Notes under the pieces: model-generated
Database searches by the model: none
Told to the model about the DNA's origin: nothing
The model's input: the letters and a program-made list of their open reading frames with translations, nothing else
Source of the DNA: Streptomyces sp. L-9-10
GTDB lineage: Bacteria > Actinomycetota > Actinomycetes > Streptomycetales > Streptomycetaceae
Length of the DNA stretch: 64,000 bases
Reading direction: 5' to 3'
NCBI RefSeq assembly: GCF_004151105.1
Contig: NZ_PHRF01000162.1
Location: 265,488-329,487, forward strand
Made by a program: the position numbers and the translations under genes
Part shown: piece after piece, positions 53,555-64,000 of the stretch
Layout: the number at the start of each line of letters is the position of its first letter
Position numbering within the stretch: the stretch's first letter is position 1

Positions 53555-54715
53555 CCACCTCCACTCCGGGAACCGCCCGCGACAAGGCGACTCCCGCCGT
53601 ACTCGTCCTGGAGGACGGCCGCAGCTTCCGCGGCCGTGCCTACGGGGCCGTGGGGGAGACCTTCGGCGAGGCGGTGTTCTCCACCGGCATGACCGGCTAC
53701 CAGGAGACCCTGACCGACCCGTCGTACCACCGCCAGGTCGTCGTGATGACCGCGCCGCACATCGGCAACACCGGCGTCAACGACGAGGACGCCGAATCGC
53801 GGCGGATCTGGGTCTCCGGCTATGTCGTACGCGACCCCGCGCGCACCCCCTCCAACTGGCGCTCCCGGCGCTCCCTCGACGACGAACTGGTCGCCCAGGG
53901 AGTCGTCGGCATCAGCGGGATCGACACCCGCGCGCTCACCCGCCACCTGCGCGAGCGCGGCGCGATGCGCGTCGGCATCTTCTCCGGAGCCTCCCTGGCC
54001 GACGAGGCGACACTGCTCGCCCGTGTCCAGCGGGCCCCCGAGATGACCGGCGCCGACCTGTCCGCCGAGGTCGCCACCGAGCGGACGTACGTCGTCCCCG
54101 CGCTCGGCCCCGACGGCGAAGAACTCCCGCCGGGCACGGCGCGCTTCACCGTCGCCGCGCTCGACCTGGGCATCAAGGGCATGACCCCGCGCCGGATGGC
54201 CGAGCGCGGCATCGAGGTGCACGTCCTGCCCGCCACCGCCACCCTCGACGAGGTGTACGCGACCGGGCCCGACGGAGTCTTCCTCTCCAACGGCCCCGGC
54301 GACCCGGCCACCGCCGACCTCACCGTCGTCAAGGGCGTGCTGGAGCGCGGCACCCCGCTCTTCGGCATCTGCTTCGGCAACCAGCTGCTCGGCCGCGCGC
54401 TCGGGTTCGGCACGTACAAGCTGAAGTACGGCCACCGGGGGATCAACCAGCCCGTGCAGGACCGTACGACCGGCAAGGTCGAGGTCACCGCCCACAACCA
54501 CGGATTCGCCGTCGACGCACCGCTCGACCGGATCTCCGACACCCCCTACGGCCGCGCCGAGGTTTCCCACGTCTGTCTCAACGACAACGTGGTCGAGGGG
54601 CTCAGGCTGCTCGACCGGCCGGTCTTCAGCGTCCAGTACCACCCCGAGGCGGCCGCGGGCCCGCACGACGCCGCGTACCTGTTCGACCGCTTCACACAGC
54701 TCATGGAGGGCCAGC

Positions 54716-54723
<8 letters not shown>
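53551..54723 (+). CDS. carA: Carbamoyl-phosphate synthase small subunit
   Basis: 390 residues. The N-terminal CPSase small-subunit domain begins VLVLEDGRSFRGRAYGA; the C-terminal glutaminase has the nucleophile Cys in GICFGNQLLG and the His/Glu of VQYHPEAAAGP. It passes ammonia to CarB. ATG 53551. The carB GTG lies 8 nt upstream of its stop. Confidence 0.97.
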
Positions 54724-58036
<3,313 letters not shown>

Positions 58037-58048
58037 CCGGTCCGAGGA

Positions 58049-58074
58049 CGGGGGACACCGAAGCCGGTGTCCCC
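58049..58074 (+). terminator. Hairpin terminator after carB
   Basis: GGGGGACACCG (58049-58059) and CGGTGTCCCCC (58064-58074), 11-bp perfect stem with an AAGC loop, followed by TCTTC. It separates pyrR-carB from pyrD-pyrF. Confidence 0.78.
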
Positions 58075-58089
58075 CTCTTCATGAGGCCG

Positions 58090-58112
58090 TGAGGTCATGC
58101 TTTATGACCTCA
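58090..58112. promoter_or_regulatory. Palindrome upstream of pyrD, possible operator
   Basis: TGAGGTCAT (58090-58098), 5-nt AT-rich spacer GCTTT, ATGACCTCA (58104-58112): a perfect 9-bp dyad. A further half-site CATGAGG lies just upstream (about 58080-58086). It is placed 49 nt before the pyrD ATG and right after the carB terminator, as expected for an operator of a dimeric repressor. The cognate factor is unknown; it may instead form an RNA hairpin. Confidence 0.5.
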
Positions 58113-58160
58113 TGACGTCTCTTCGTGGGCACGCCACTCCGTTCGAGGACACATCACTCC

Positions 58161-59266
<1,106 letters not shown>

Positions 59267-59270
<4 letters not shown>

Positions 59271-60157
59271 CCCCCAGCGCTTCCACTCCGACCTCCCCGA
59301 CCACGTCGAACGCCCCGGTCCCGGGGGAGCCCTTCGGGGCCCGGCTGCGGCGCGCCATGGACACCCGCGGACCGCTCTGCGTGGGCATCGACCCGCACGG
59401 CTCGCTGCTCACGGACTGGGGCCTGGCCGACGACGTCGCGGGCCTGGAGCGCTTCGCCCGTACGACGGTGGAGGCGCTGGCGGACCGGGTGGCCGTGCTC
59501 AAGCCCCAGTCGGCGTTCTTCGAGCGCTTCGGGTCGCGCGGGACCGCCGTCCTGGAGAAGACCGTCGAGGAGGCGCGGGCGGCCGGGGCGCTGGTCCTGA
59601 TGGACGCCAAGCGGGGTGACATCGGCTCCACCATGGGCGCGTACGCGGCGACCTACCTGGACAAGGACTCGCCGCTCTTCTCGGACGCCGTGACGGTTTC
59701 CCCGTACCTCGGCTTCGGATCGCTGCGTCCGGCGCTGGACGCGGCCGCCCTCTCCGGCTCGGGCGTCTTCGTACTCGCCCTGACCTCCAACCCCGAGGGC
59801 GCGGAGGTGCAGCGCGCCACCGCCGCCGACGGCCGGCCGGTCGCGCAGCTGATGCTGGACCACATGGCCGCGGAGAACGCGGGCGCGGCCCCGCTCGGCT
59901 CGGTCGGCGCGGTCGTCGGCGCCACCCTGGGGGACGCGGGGGTCGACCTCGCCATCAACGGGCCGCTGCTCGCGCCCGGAATCGGCGCGCAGGGCGCGAC
60001 CCCGGCCGATCTGCCCCGCGTGTTCGGCGCGGCGGTCGGCAATGTGGTCCCGAGCGTCAGCCGGGGCGTACTGCGGCACGGTCCGGACCTCGGCGCGCTG
60101 AGGGAGGCGGCGGAGCGTTTCACCGATGAGGTGAGGGCGGCGGTCGGGGGCGCGTAG
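59267..60157 (+). CDS. pyrF: Orotidine 5'-phosphate decarboxylase
   Basis: 296 residues, the longer actinobacterial type 2 form. Catalytic Lys-Asp core LMDAKRGDIGSTMGAYA, substrate site GIDPHGSLL at the start, and the phosphate-binding APGIGAQGATPADLPRVFG at the end. Decarboxylates OMP to UMP, the signal read by PyrR. ATG 59267 overlaps pyrD. Confidence 0.96.
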
Positions 60158-60502
60158 GGCGTGCGGGGGGAGACGGCTCGGGGCGTACGCCGGGGGCGTG
60201 CCGGGAGGCTTTCGAGAGTGACTCTGAACACCAGGGGAACACCGCTGGGACGCGGACGGGACGCCGCTGGGACGCCGATGAAGAGATTCTTGGCCGAAAA
60301 GCTGGGCAATATGCCTGAAATGTACGGCCCGATCGACGTTGACCAGGACTTTTCGTCTGTTCTCGCTGACTCCAGCGGCCATGGCCGCTAGTCTCCGTCG
60401 AGAGCCAACGTGCAGTGCGTTGCCCGTTGCTCGCCTGGTGTGGGGCGATTAGGTTCCTCACCGGTCCGTATCCGACAGTTCGACATCCGAGGTGACGTAG
60501 GC
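60158..60502. other. 345-nt gap with AT-richer island and a doubtful 37-residue ORF
   Basis: The middle part (about 60270-60390) is visibly less GC-rich. It contains a short frame from ATG 60278 to TAG 60391 encoding MKRFLAEKLGNMPEMYGPID and more, with about 70 percent GC at third positions against over 90 percent in neighbours, and no ribosome-binding site. A direct repeat CCGCTGGGACGC occurs at about 60242 and 60264. A promoter for sIHF is at its right end. Coding status is undecided. Confidence 0.5.
60366..60394 (+). promoter_or_regulatory. Putative sIHF promoter
   Basis: CTGACT (60366-60371), 17-nt spacer, TAGTCT (60389-60394). This is close to the Streptomyces vegetative consensus (TTGACN, TAGRRT). 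Transcription would start near 60401, with a leader of about 100 nt before the GTG at 60503. Confidence 0.55.
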
Positions 60503-60826
60503 GTGGCTCTTCCGCCCCTTACCCCTGAACAGCGCGCAGCCGCGCTCGAAAAGGCCGCCGCGGCTCGCCGGGAGCGGGCCGAGGTCAAGAATCGACTCAA
60601 GCACTCCGGCGCCTCCCTCCATGACGTCATCAAGCAGGGTCAGGAGAACGACGTCATCGGGAAGATGAAGGTCTCCGCACTGCTTGAGTCCCTGCCCGGC
60701 GTGGGCAAGGTCCGCGCCAAGCAGATCATGGAGCGGCTCGGCATCTCCGAGAGCCGCCGAGTGCGTGGTCTTGGCTCCAACCAGATCGCCTCCCTGGAGC
60801 GCGAGTTCGGCGGCAAGGCCGCCTGA
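60503..60826 (+). CDS. Integration host factor, actinobacterial type (sIHF)
   Basis: 107 residues, nucleoid-associated protein unrelated to the enterobacterial IHF/HU fold. A helical N-terminus (LTPEQRAAALEKAAAARRER) leads to a helix-two-turns-helix DNA-binding part (LPGVGKVRAKQIMERLGISE, then RRVRGLGSNQ). Members affect chromosome compaction, sporulation and antibiotic production in S. coelicolor, and mycobacterial mIHF is essential. GTG 60503 follows GAGGTGA and gives the expected 107 residues. gmk follows by 38 nt. Confidence 0.95.
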   Translation: MALPPLTPEQRAAALEKAAAARRERAEVKNRLKHSGASLHDVIKQGQENDVIGKMKVSALLESLPGVGKVRAKQIMERLGISESRRVRGLGSNQIASLEREFGGKAA

Positions 60827-60864
60827 CGTTCCCGGGCACCCCCGGGAACCTGGATAATCGCTGC

Positions 60865-61428
60865 ATGGCAGCAGAGGTACGACCGCGGCTGACCGTGCTC
60901 TCCGGCCCCTCCGGGGTCGGCAAGAGCACGGTCGTCGCCCATATGCGCAAGGTCCACCCCGAGGTATGGCTCTCGGTGTCGGCCACCACCAGAAAGCCGC
61001 GCCCCGGCGAACGCCATGGCGTCCAGTATTTCTTCGTCACCGACGATGAATTCGACAAGCTGGTCGCCAATGGTGAGTTGCTGGAATGGGCGGAGTTCGC
61101 GGGCAACCGCTACGGCACGCCGCGCCAGGCGGTCCTCGACCGGCTGGGCTCGGGCGAGCCCGTGCTGCTGGAGATCGATCTCCAGGGCGCGCGGCAGGTC
61201 AAGGAGTCGATGCCCGATTCCCGGCTGGTCTTTCTGGCGCCCCCGAGCTGGGACGAGCTGGTACGCCGGCTCACCGGCCGCGGCACGGAATCACCCGAGG
61301 TGATCGAGCGCCGTCTGGAGGCCGCCAAGGTGGAGCTGGCCGCCGAGTCGGAGTTCGATACGACGCTGGTCAACACCTCGGTCGAGGACGTCGCGCGCGA
61401 GCTGCTAGCCTTGATGGCAGTTGCATGA
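60865..61428 (+). CDS. gmk: Guanylate kinase
   Basis: 187 residues. P-loop GPSGVGKSTV, GMP-binding SVSATTRKPRPGERHGVQY and FVTDDEFDKLVANGELLEWA, and the lid R-x-x region GTESPEVIERRLE. It phosphorylates GMP, and thereby links to GTP and ppGpp pools. ATG 60865. In Streptomyces it is typically followed by rpoZ, as here (77 nt). Confidence 0.96.
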   Translation: MAAEVRPRLTVLSGPSGVGKSTVVAHMRKVHPEVWLSVSATTRKPRPGERHGVQYFFVTDDEFDKLVANGELLEWAEFAGNRYGTPRQAVLDRLGSGEPVLLEIDLQGARQVKESMPDSRLVFLAPPSWDELVRRLTGRGTESPEVIERRLEAAKVELAAESEFDTTLVNTSVEDVARELLALMAVA

Positions 61429-61505
61429 TCTTTTGTGGGATTTCCTTCCATCGTGAATCCCGCGATTACCGGTTTCTCCCTGAATTTTCTTCGGAAGGCT
61501 AGAGA

Positions 61506-61778
61506 GTGTCCTCTTCCATCACCACGCCCGAGGGCATCATCAACCCGCCGATCGATGAGCTGCTCGAGGCCACGGACTCGAAGTACAGCCTCGTGATCTA
61601 CGCGGCCAAGCGCGCGCGTCAGATCAACGCGTACTACTCGCAGCTCGGTGAGGGCCTGCTTGAGTACGTCGGCCCGCTCGTGGACACCCACGTCCACGAG
61701 AAGCCGCTCTCGATCGCCCTGCGTGAGATCAACGCGGGTCTGCTGACCTCCGAGGCCATCGACGGCCCCGCCCAGTAG
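61506..61778 (+). CDS. rpoZ: DNA-directed RNA polymerase subunit omega
   Basis: 90 residues. The omega core NPPIDELLEATDSKYSLVIY followed by AAKRARQINAYY is unmistakable; the C-terminal VHEKPLSIALREINAGLLT is the actinobacterial form. Helps assemble beta-prime into RNA polymerase. GTG 61506 has GAAGGCTAGAGA upstream. A 17-bp terminator follows. Confidence 0.97.
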   Translation: MSSSITTPEGIINPPIDELLEATDSKYSLVIYAAKRARQINAYYSQLGEGLLEYVGPLVDTHVHEKPLSIALREINAGLLTSEAIDGPAQ

Positions 61779-61803
61779 GCACACTCTTCGGTACAGGCTT
61801 TTC

Positions 61804-61840
61804 ACCACAGGCCCGGCGGTACGACCGCCGGGCCTGTGGT
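61804..61840 (+). terminator. Hairpin terminator after rpoZ
   Basis: Perfect 17-bp inverted repeat, ACCACAGGCCCGGCGGT (61804-61820) and ACCGCCGGGCCTGTGGT (61824-61840), loop ACG. Separates rpoZ from coaBC. Confidence 0.9.
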
Positions 61841-61937
61841 GTGTCATGTCCATAGGGCCGGGGACGGACGAGCGGACGAGTACGGACGAGTGCCGGCGGT
61901 GGGCGAGCGCGGCACGGACGAGAGAGGTGGAGACACG

Positions 61938-63197
61938 GTGGACAAGCCGAAGGTCGTTCTGGGGGTCGCGGGCGGTATCGCCGCGTACAAGGCGTGCGAG
62001 CTGCTGCGACGGCTGACCGAGTCGGGCCATGACGTACGGGTCGTACCGACCGACTCGGCGCTGCACTTCGTGGGGGCGGCCACCTGGTCGGCCCTCTCCG
62101 GCCACCCGGTCTCCACCGAGGTCTGGACAGATGTCCACGAGGTGCCGCATGTGCGGATCGGGCAGTCCGCCGATCTGGTCGTCGTCGCGCCGGCCACCGC
62201 CGATCTCCTCGCCAAGGCGGCGCACGGACTCGCCGACGACCTGCTGACCAATACGCTCCTCACCGCCCGCTGTCCGGTCGTCTTCGCGCCGGCCATGCAC
62301 ACGGAGATGTGGGAGCACCCCGCCACCCGGGAGAACGTCGCGACACTCCGCCGCCGTGGCGCCGTCGTCATCGAGCCCGCAGTCGGCCGCCTCACCGGCG
62401 TCGACACGGGCAAGGGGCGGCTGCCGGAACCGGGAGAGATCTTCGAGGTCTGCCGGCGCGTACTGGCGCGCGGCGCGTCCGCGTCCGGCTCCGCCGATTC
62501 CGTATCCGGCTCCGCCGGCTCCGTGCCCGCCTCCGTGCCCGACCTGGCGGGACAGCATGTCGTGATCAGCGCGGGCGGCACGCGCGAGCCACTCGATCCG
62601 GTGCGCTACCTGGGGAACCGTTCCTCGGGGAAGCAGGGATACGCCCTGGCCCGTACGGCGGTGGCGCGCGGCGCGAGGGTCACCCTGATCGAGGCGAACA
62701 CCGGTTTCACGGACCCCGCGGGTGTGGACGTGGTCCACGTCGGGACCGCCGTACAGCTGCGTGAGGCCGTGCTGAAGGCCGCGGCGGAGGCCGACGCCGT
62801 GGTCATGGCGGCGGCCGTGGCCGACTTCCGGCCCGCCTTCTACGCCGCGGGAAAGATCAAGAAGAAGGACGGCGAGGAGCCCGCGCCGGTGGAACTGGTC
62901 CGCAACCCGGACATCCTCGCCGAGATCTCCGCCGAGCGGGCCCGCCCCGGACAGGTGATCGTGGGCTTCGCGGCGGAGACGGACGACGTCCTGGCCAACG
63001 GCAGGAAGAAGTTGCGGCGCAAGGGGTGCGACCTGCTCGTGGTCAATGAGGTCGGGGAGCGGAAGACCTTCGGGGCCGAGGAGAACGAGGCGGTCGTGCT
63101 CGCGGCGGACGGCGGCGAGACGGCGGTGCCGTACGGCCCCAAGGAGGCGCTGGCGGATGTTGTCTGGGACCTGGTGGCGCCGCGGCTGAAGGCCTGA
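61938..63197 (+). CDS. coaBC: Bifunctional phosphopantothenoylcysteine decarboxylase / phosphopantothenate--cysteine ligase
   Basis: 419 residues. CoaC flavoprotein half (1-about 180): GVAGGIAAYKACELLRRL, the active-site His in HVRIGQSADLVVVAPATAD, and FAPAMHTEMWEHP. A Ser/Ala-rich linker (about 180-205) joins the CoaB half with SAGGTREPLDPVRYLGNRSSGKQG and AAAVADFRPAF. Together they catalyse two steps of coenzyme A synthesis. Also called dfp. GTG 61938 is chosen for GGTGGAG upstream and the conserved start; the frame is open earlier. Confidence 0.95.
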   Translation: MDKPKVVLGVAGGIAAYKACELLRRLTESGHDVRVVPTDSALHFVGAATWSALSGHPVSTEVWTDVHEVPHVRIGQSADLVVVAPATADLLAKAAHGLADDLLTNTLLTARCPVVFAPAMHTEMWEHPATRENVATLRRRGAVVIEPAVGRLTGVDTGKGRLPEPGEIFEVCRRVLARGASASGSADSVSGSAGSVPASVPDLAGQHVVISAGGTREPLDPVRYLGNRSSGKQGYALARTAVARGARVTLIEANTGFTDPAGVDVVHVGTAVQLREAVLKAAAEADAVVMAAAVADFRPAFYAAGKIKKKDGEEPAPVELVRNPDILAEISAERARPGQVIVGFAAETDDVLANGRKKLRRKGCDLLVVNEVGERKTFGAEENEAVVLAADGGETAVPYGPKEALADVVWDLVAPRLKA

Positions 63198-63572
63198 GGG
63201 GCTGGGGCGGGGACCTCGGGGAGAGGCACGCGGTGGAAGCCCGGTGGAGGCCCGGCCGCGCCTTGAGCGCGTCGGCTGAACGTGAAACGTGCTGCGCGTG
63301 AATTCTTTGTTGCCCCTTTCCCGCCCCGTTCCTGGGGGAATCGCCGCGGTGCTGGGCCAAAATCCGGAGAATCCCGGCATAGCACCCCCTGGCCAGGGTC
63401 GATCGGCGTATCGCATAATGCAGAGCCGCGGGCGCGGGACTCCCACAGATCGAGACACTTGCCCCCGTGGCCCGATTCGACCGATAAAGTGGTCGTGGAC
63501 CGTCGCGGGGCTGCAGCCCTCCGCCGGTCCGCCAATGATCAGCCAGCAGCCGCTGCAACCACAGGGAGCGAT
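63198..63572. other. 375-nt metK upstream region
   Basis: No gene found. The stretch at about 63285-63500 is less GC-rich than its surroundings and includes CATAAT (63416-63421) and a CGACC/GGTCG dyad (63479-63483 and 63491-63495) that flanks GATAAAGT. It likely carries the metK promoter. I compared it by eye to SAM-I and SAM-IV riboswitch cores and found no match. Confidence 0.5.
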
Positions 63573-64000
63573 GTGTCCCGCCGTCTGTTCACCTCGGAGT
63601 CCGTGACCGAAGGTCACCCCGACAAGATCGCTGACCAGATCAGCGACACCATTCTTGACGCACTCCTGCAGGAGGACCCGTCCTCCCGGGTCGCCGTGGA
63701 AACCTTGATCACCACCGGTCTGGTGCACGTGGCCGGCGAGGTGACCACCAAGGCCTACGCGCCGATCGCCCAGCTGGTGCGGAACAAGATCCTGGAGATC
63801 GGTTACGACTCCTCGAAGAAGGGCTTCGACGGCGCCTCCTGCGGCGTCTCGGTGTCCATCGGCGCGCAGTCGCCGGACATCGCGCAGGGTGTCGACACGG
63901 CGTACGAGAAGCGCGTCGAGGGCGACGAGGACGAGCTGGACAAGCAGGGCGCCGGCGACCAGGGCCTGATGTTCGGCTACGCCTGCGACGAGACGCCCGA
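63573..64000 (+). CDS. metK: S-adenosylmethionine synthetase, N-terminal part (runs off the window)
   Basis: The first 142 residues are present. FTSESVTEGHPDKIADQISD with the ATP-binding His, the Asp/Lys-rich metal site, and the loop GAGDQGLMFGYACDETP are those of MetK. It makes SAM from methionine and ATP; in Streptomyces higher SAM levels stimulate antibiotic production. GTG 63573 follows AGGGAGC. The 3' part lies outside the window, not truncated by a stop. Confidence 0.96.
   Translation, partial: MSRRLFTSESVTEGHPDKIADQISDTILDALLQEDPSSRVAVETLITTGLVHVAGEVTTKAYAPIAQLVRNKILEIGYDSSKKGFDGASCGVSVSIGAQSPDIAQGVDTAYEKRVEGDEDELDKQGAGDQGLMFGYACDETP

Noticed and set aside
63198..63572. SAM riboswitch before metK
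   Set aside because: No kink-turn, pseudoknot or conserved SAM-I/SAM-IV core could be drawn by eye.

Overview
The window is high-GC DNA (about 70 percent or more, with strongly G/C-ending codons and many GTG/TTG starts preceded by GGAGG-like sites). Gene content and order match the conserved core of a Streptomyces chromosome: thrS to pgsA, pdxST, ruvCAB, secDF, relA, hisS, rpsD, alaS, the aro cluster, efp-nusB-bldD, the pyr operon, sIHF-gmk-rpoZ-coaBC and metK. BldD and sIHF are actinobacterial markers. Assignment to Streptomyces rests on recognised protein sequences and gene order, not on a database search.

Layout. 1-8.7 kb: tRNA-Val(CAC), a DnaQ-fold protein, thrS, a potassium channel, a HIT protein, an unrecognised membrane protein and a non-canonical EF-G paralogue. 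8.9-12.7 kb: phosphatidylinositol and PIM lipid genes (pgsA, acyltransferase, PimA-type glycosyltransferase) and a LemA-like membrane protein. 12.8-17.6 kb: pdxS-pdxT (PLP synthesis), a YebC-type factor, and ruvC-ruvA-ruvB (Holliday junction processing). 17.7-24.6 kb: yajC-secD-secF (protein export), apt and relA (purine salvage and ppGpp). 24.6-32.2 kb: DUF349 protein, membrane-anchored cyclophilin, metallo-hydrolase, hisS, VKOR, rarA, a MITE-like element, and a DUF2470 protein whose promoter region carries an IdeR/DmdR1-type iron box shared with rpsD. 32.2-41.1 kb: rpsD, a STAND-type ATPase, two small envelope proteins, alaS, ruvX and mltG. 41.1-45.5 kb: aroE, then aroC-aroK-aroB-aroQ as a tightly overlapping shikimate operon. 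45.6-49.8 kb: a proline-rich AAA ATPase with an in-gene 36-bp repeat, a degenerate M24 protein, efp, nusB and bldD. 49.9-60.2 kb: the pyrimidine operon pyrR-pyrB-pyrC-(PH-like)-carA-carB with a PyrR RNA element in the leader, then pyrD-pyrF. 60.5-64 kb: sIHF, gmk, rpoZ, coaBC and the start of metK, which runs off the window.

Most of the window is housekeeping and densely packed; many neighbours overlap by 4 nt (ATGA or GTGA), which implies translational coupling. Strong GC-rich hairpins mark most transcription-unit ends. I found no prophage, CRISPR array, secondary-metabolite cluster or other clearly new multi-gene system. The features that deserve a second look are local: the iron box between DUF2470 and rpsD, two enzyme-fold proteins that have lost catalytic residues (the exonuclease at 194-928 and the M24 protein at 46830-47945), the MITE whose target duplication supplies the rarA stop codon, a palindrome before pyrD, the BldD-like palindrome before bldD, and the AT-richer gap before sIHF.
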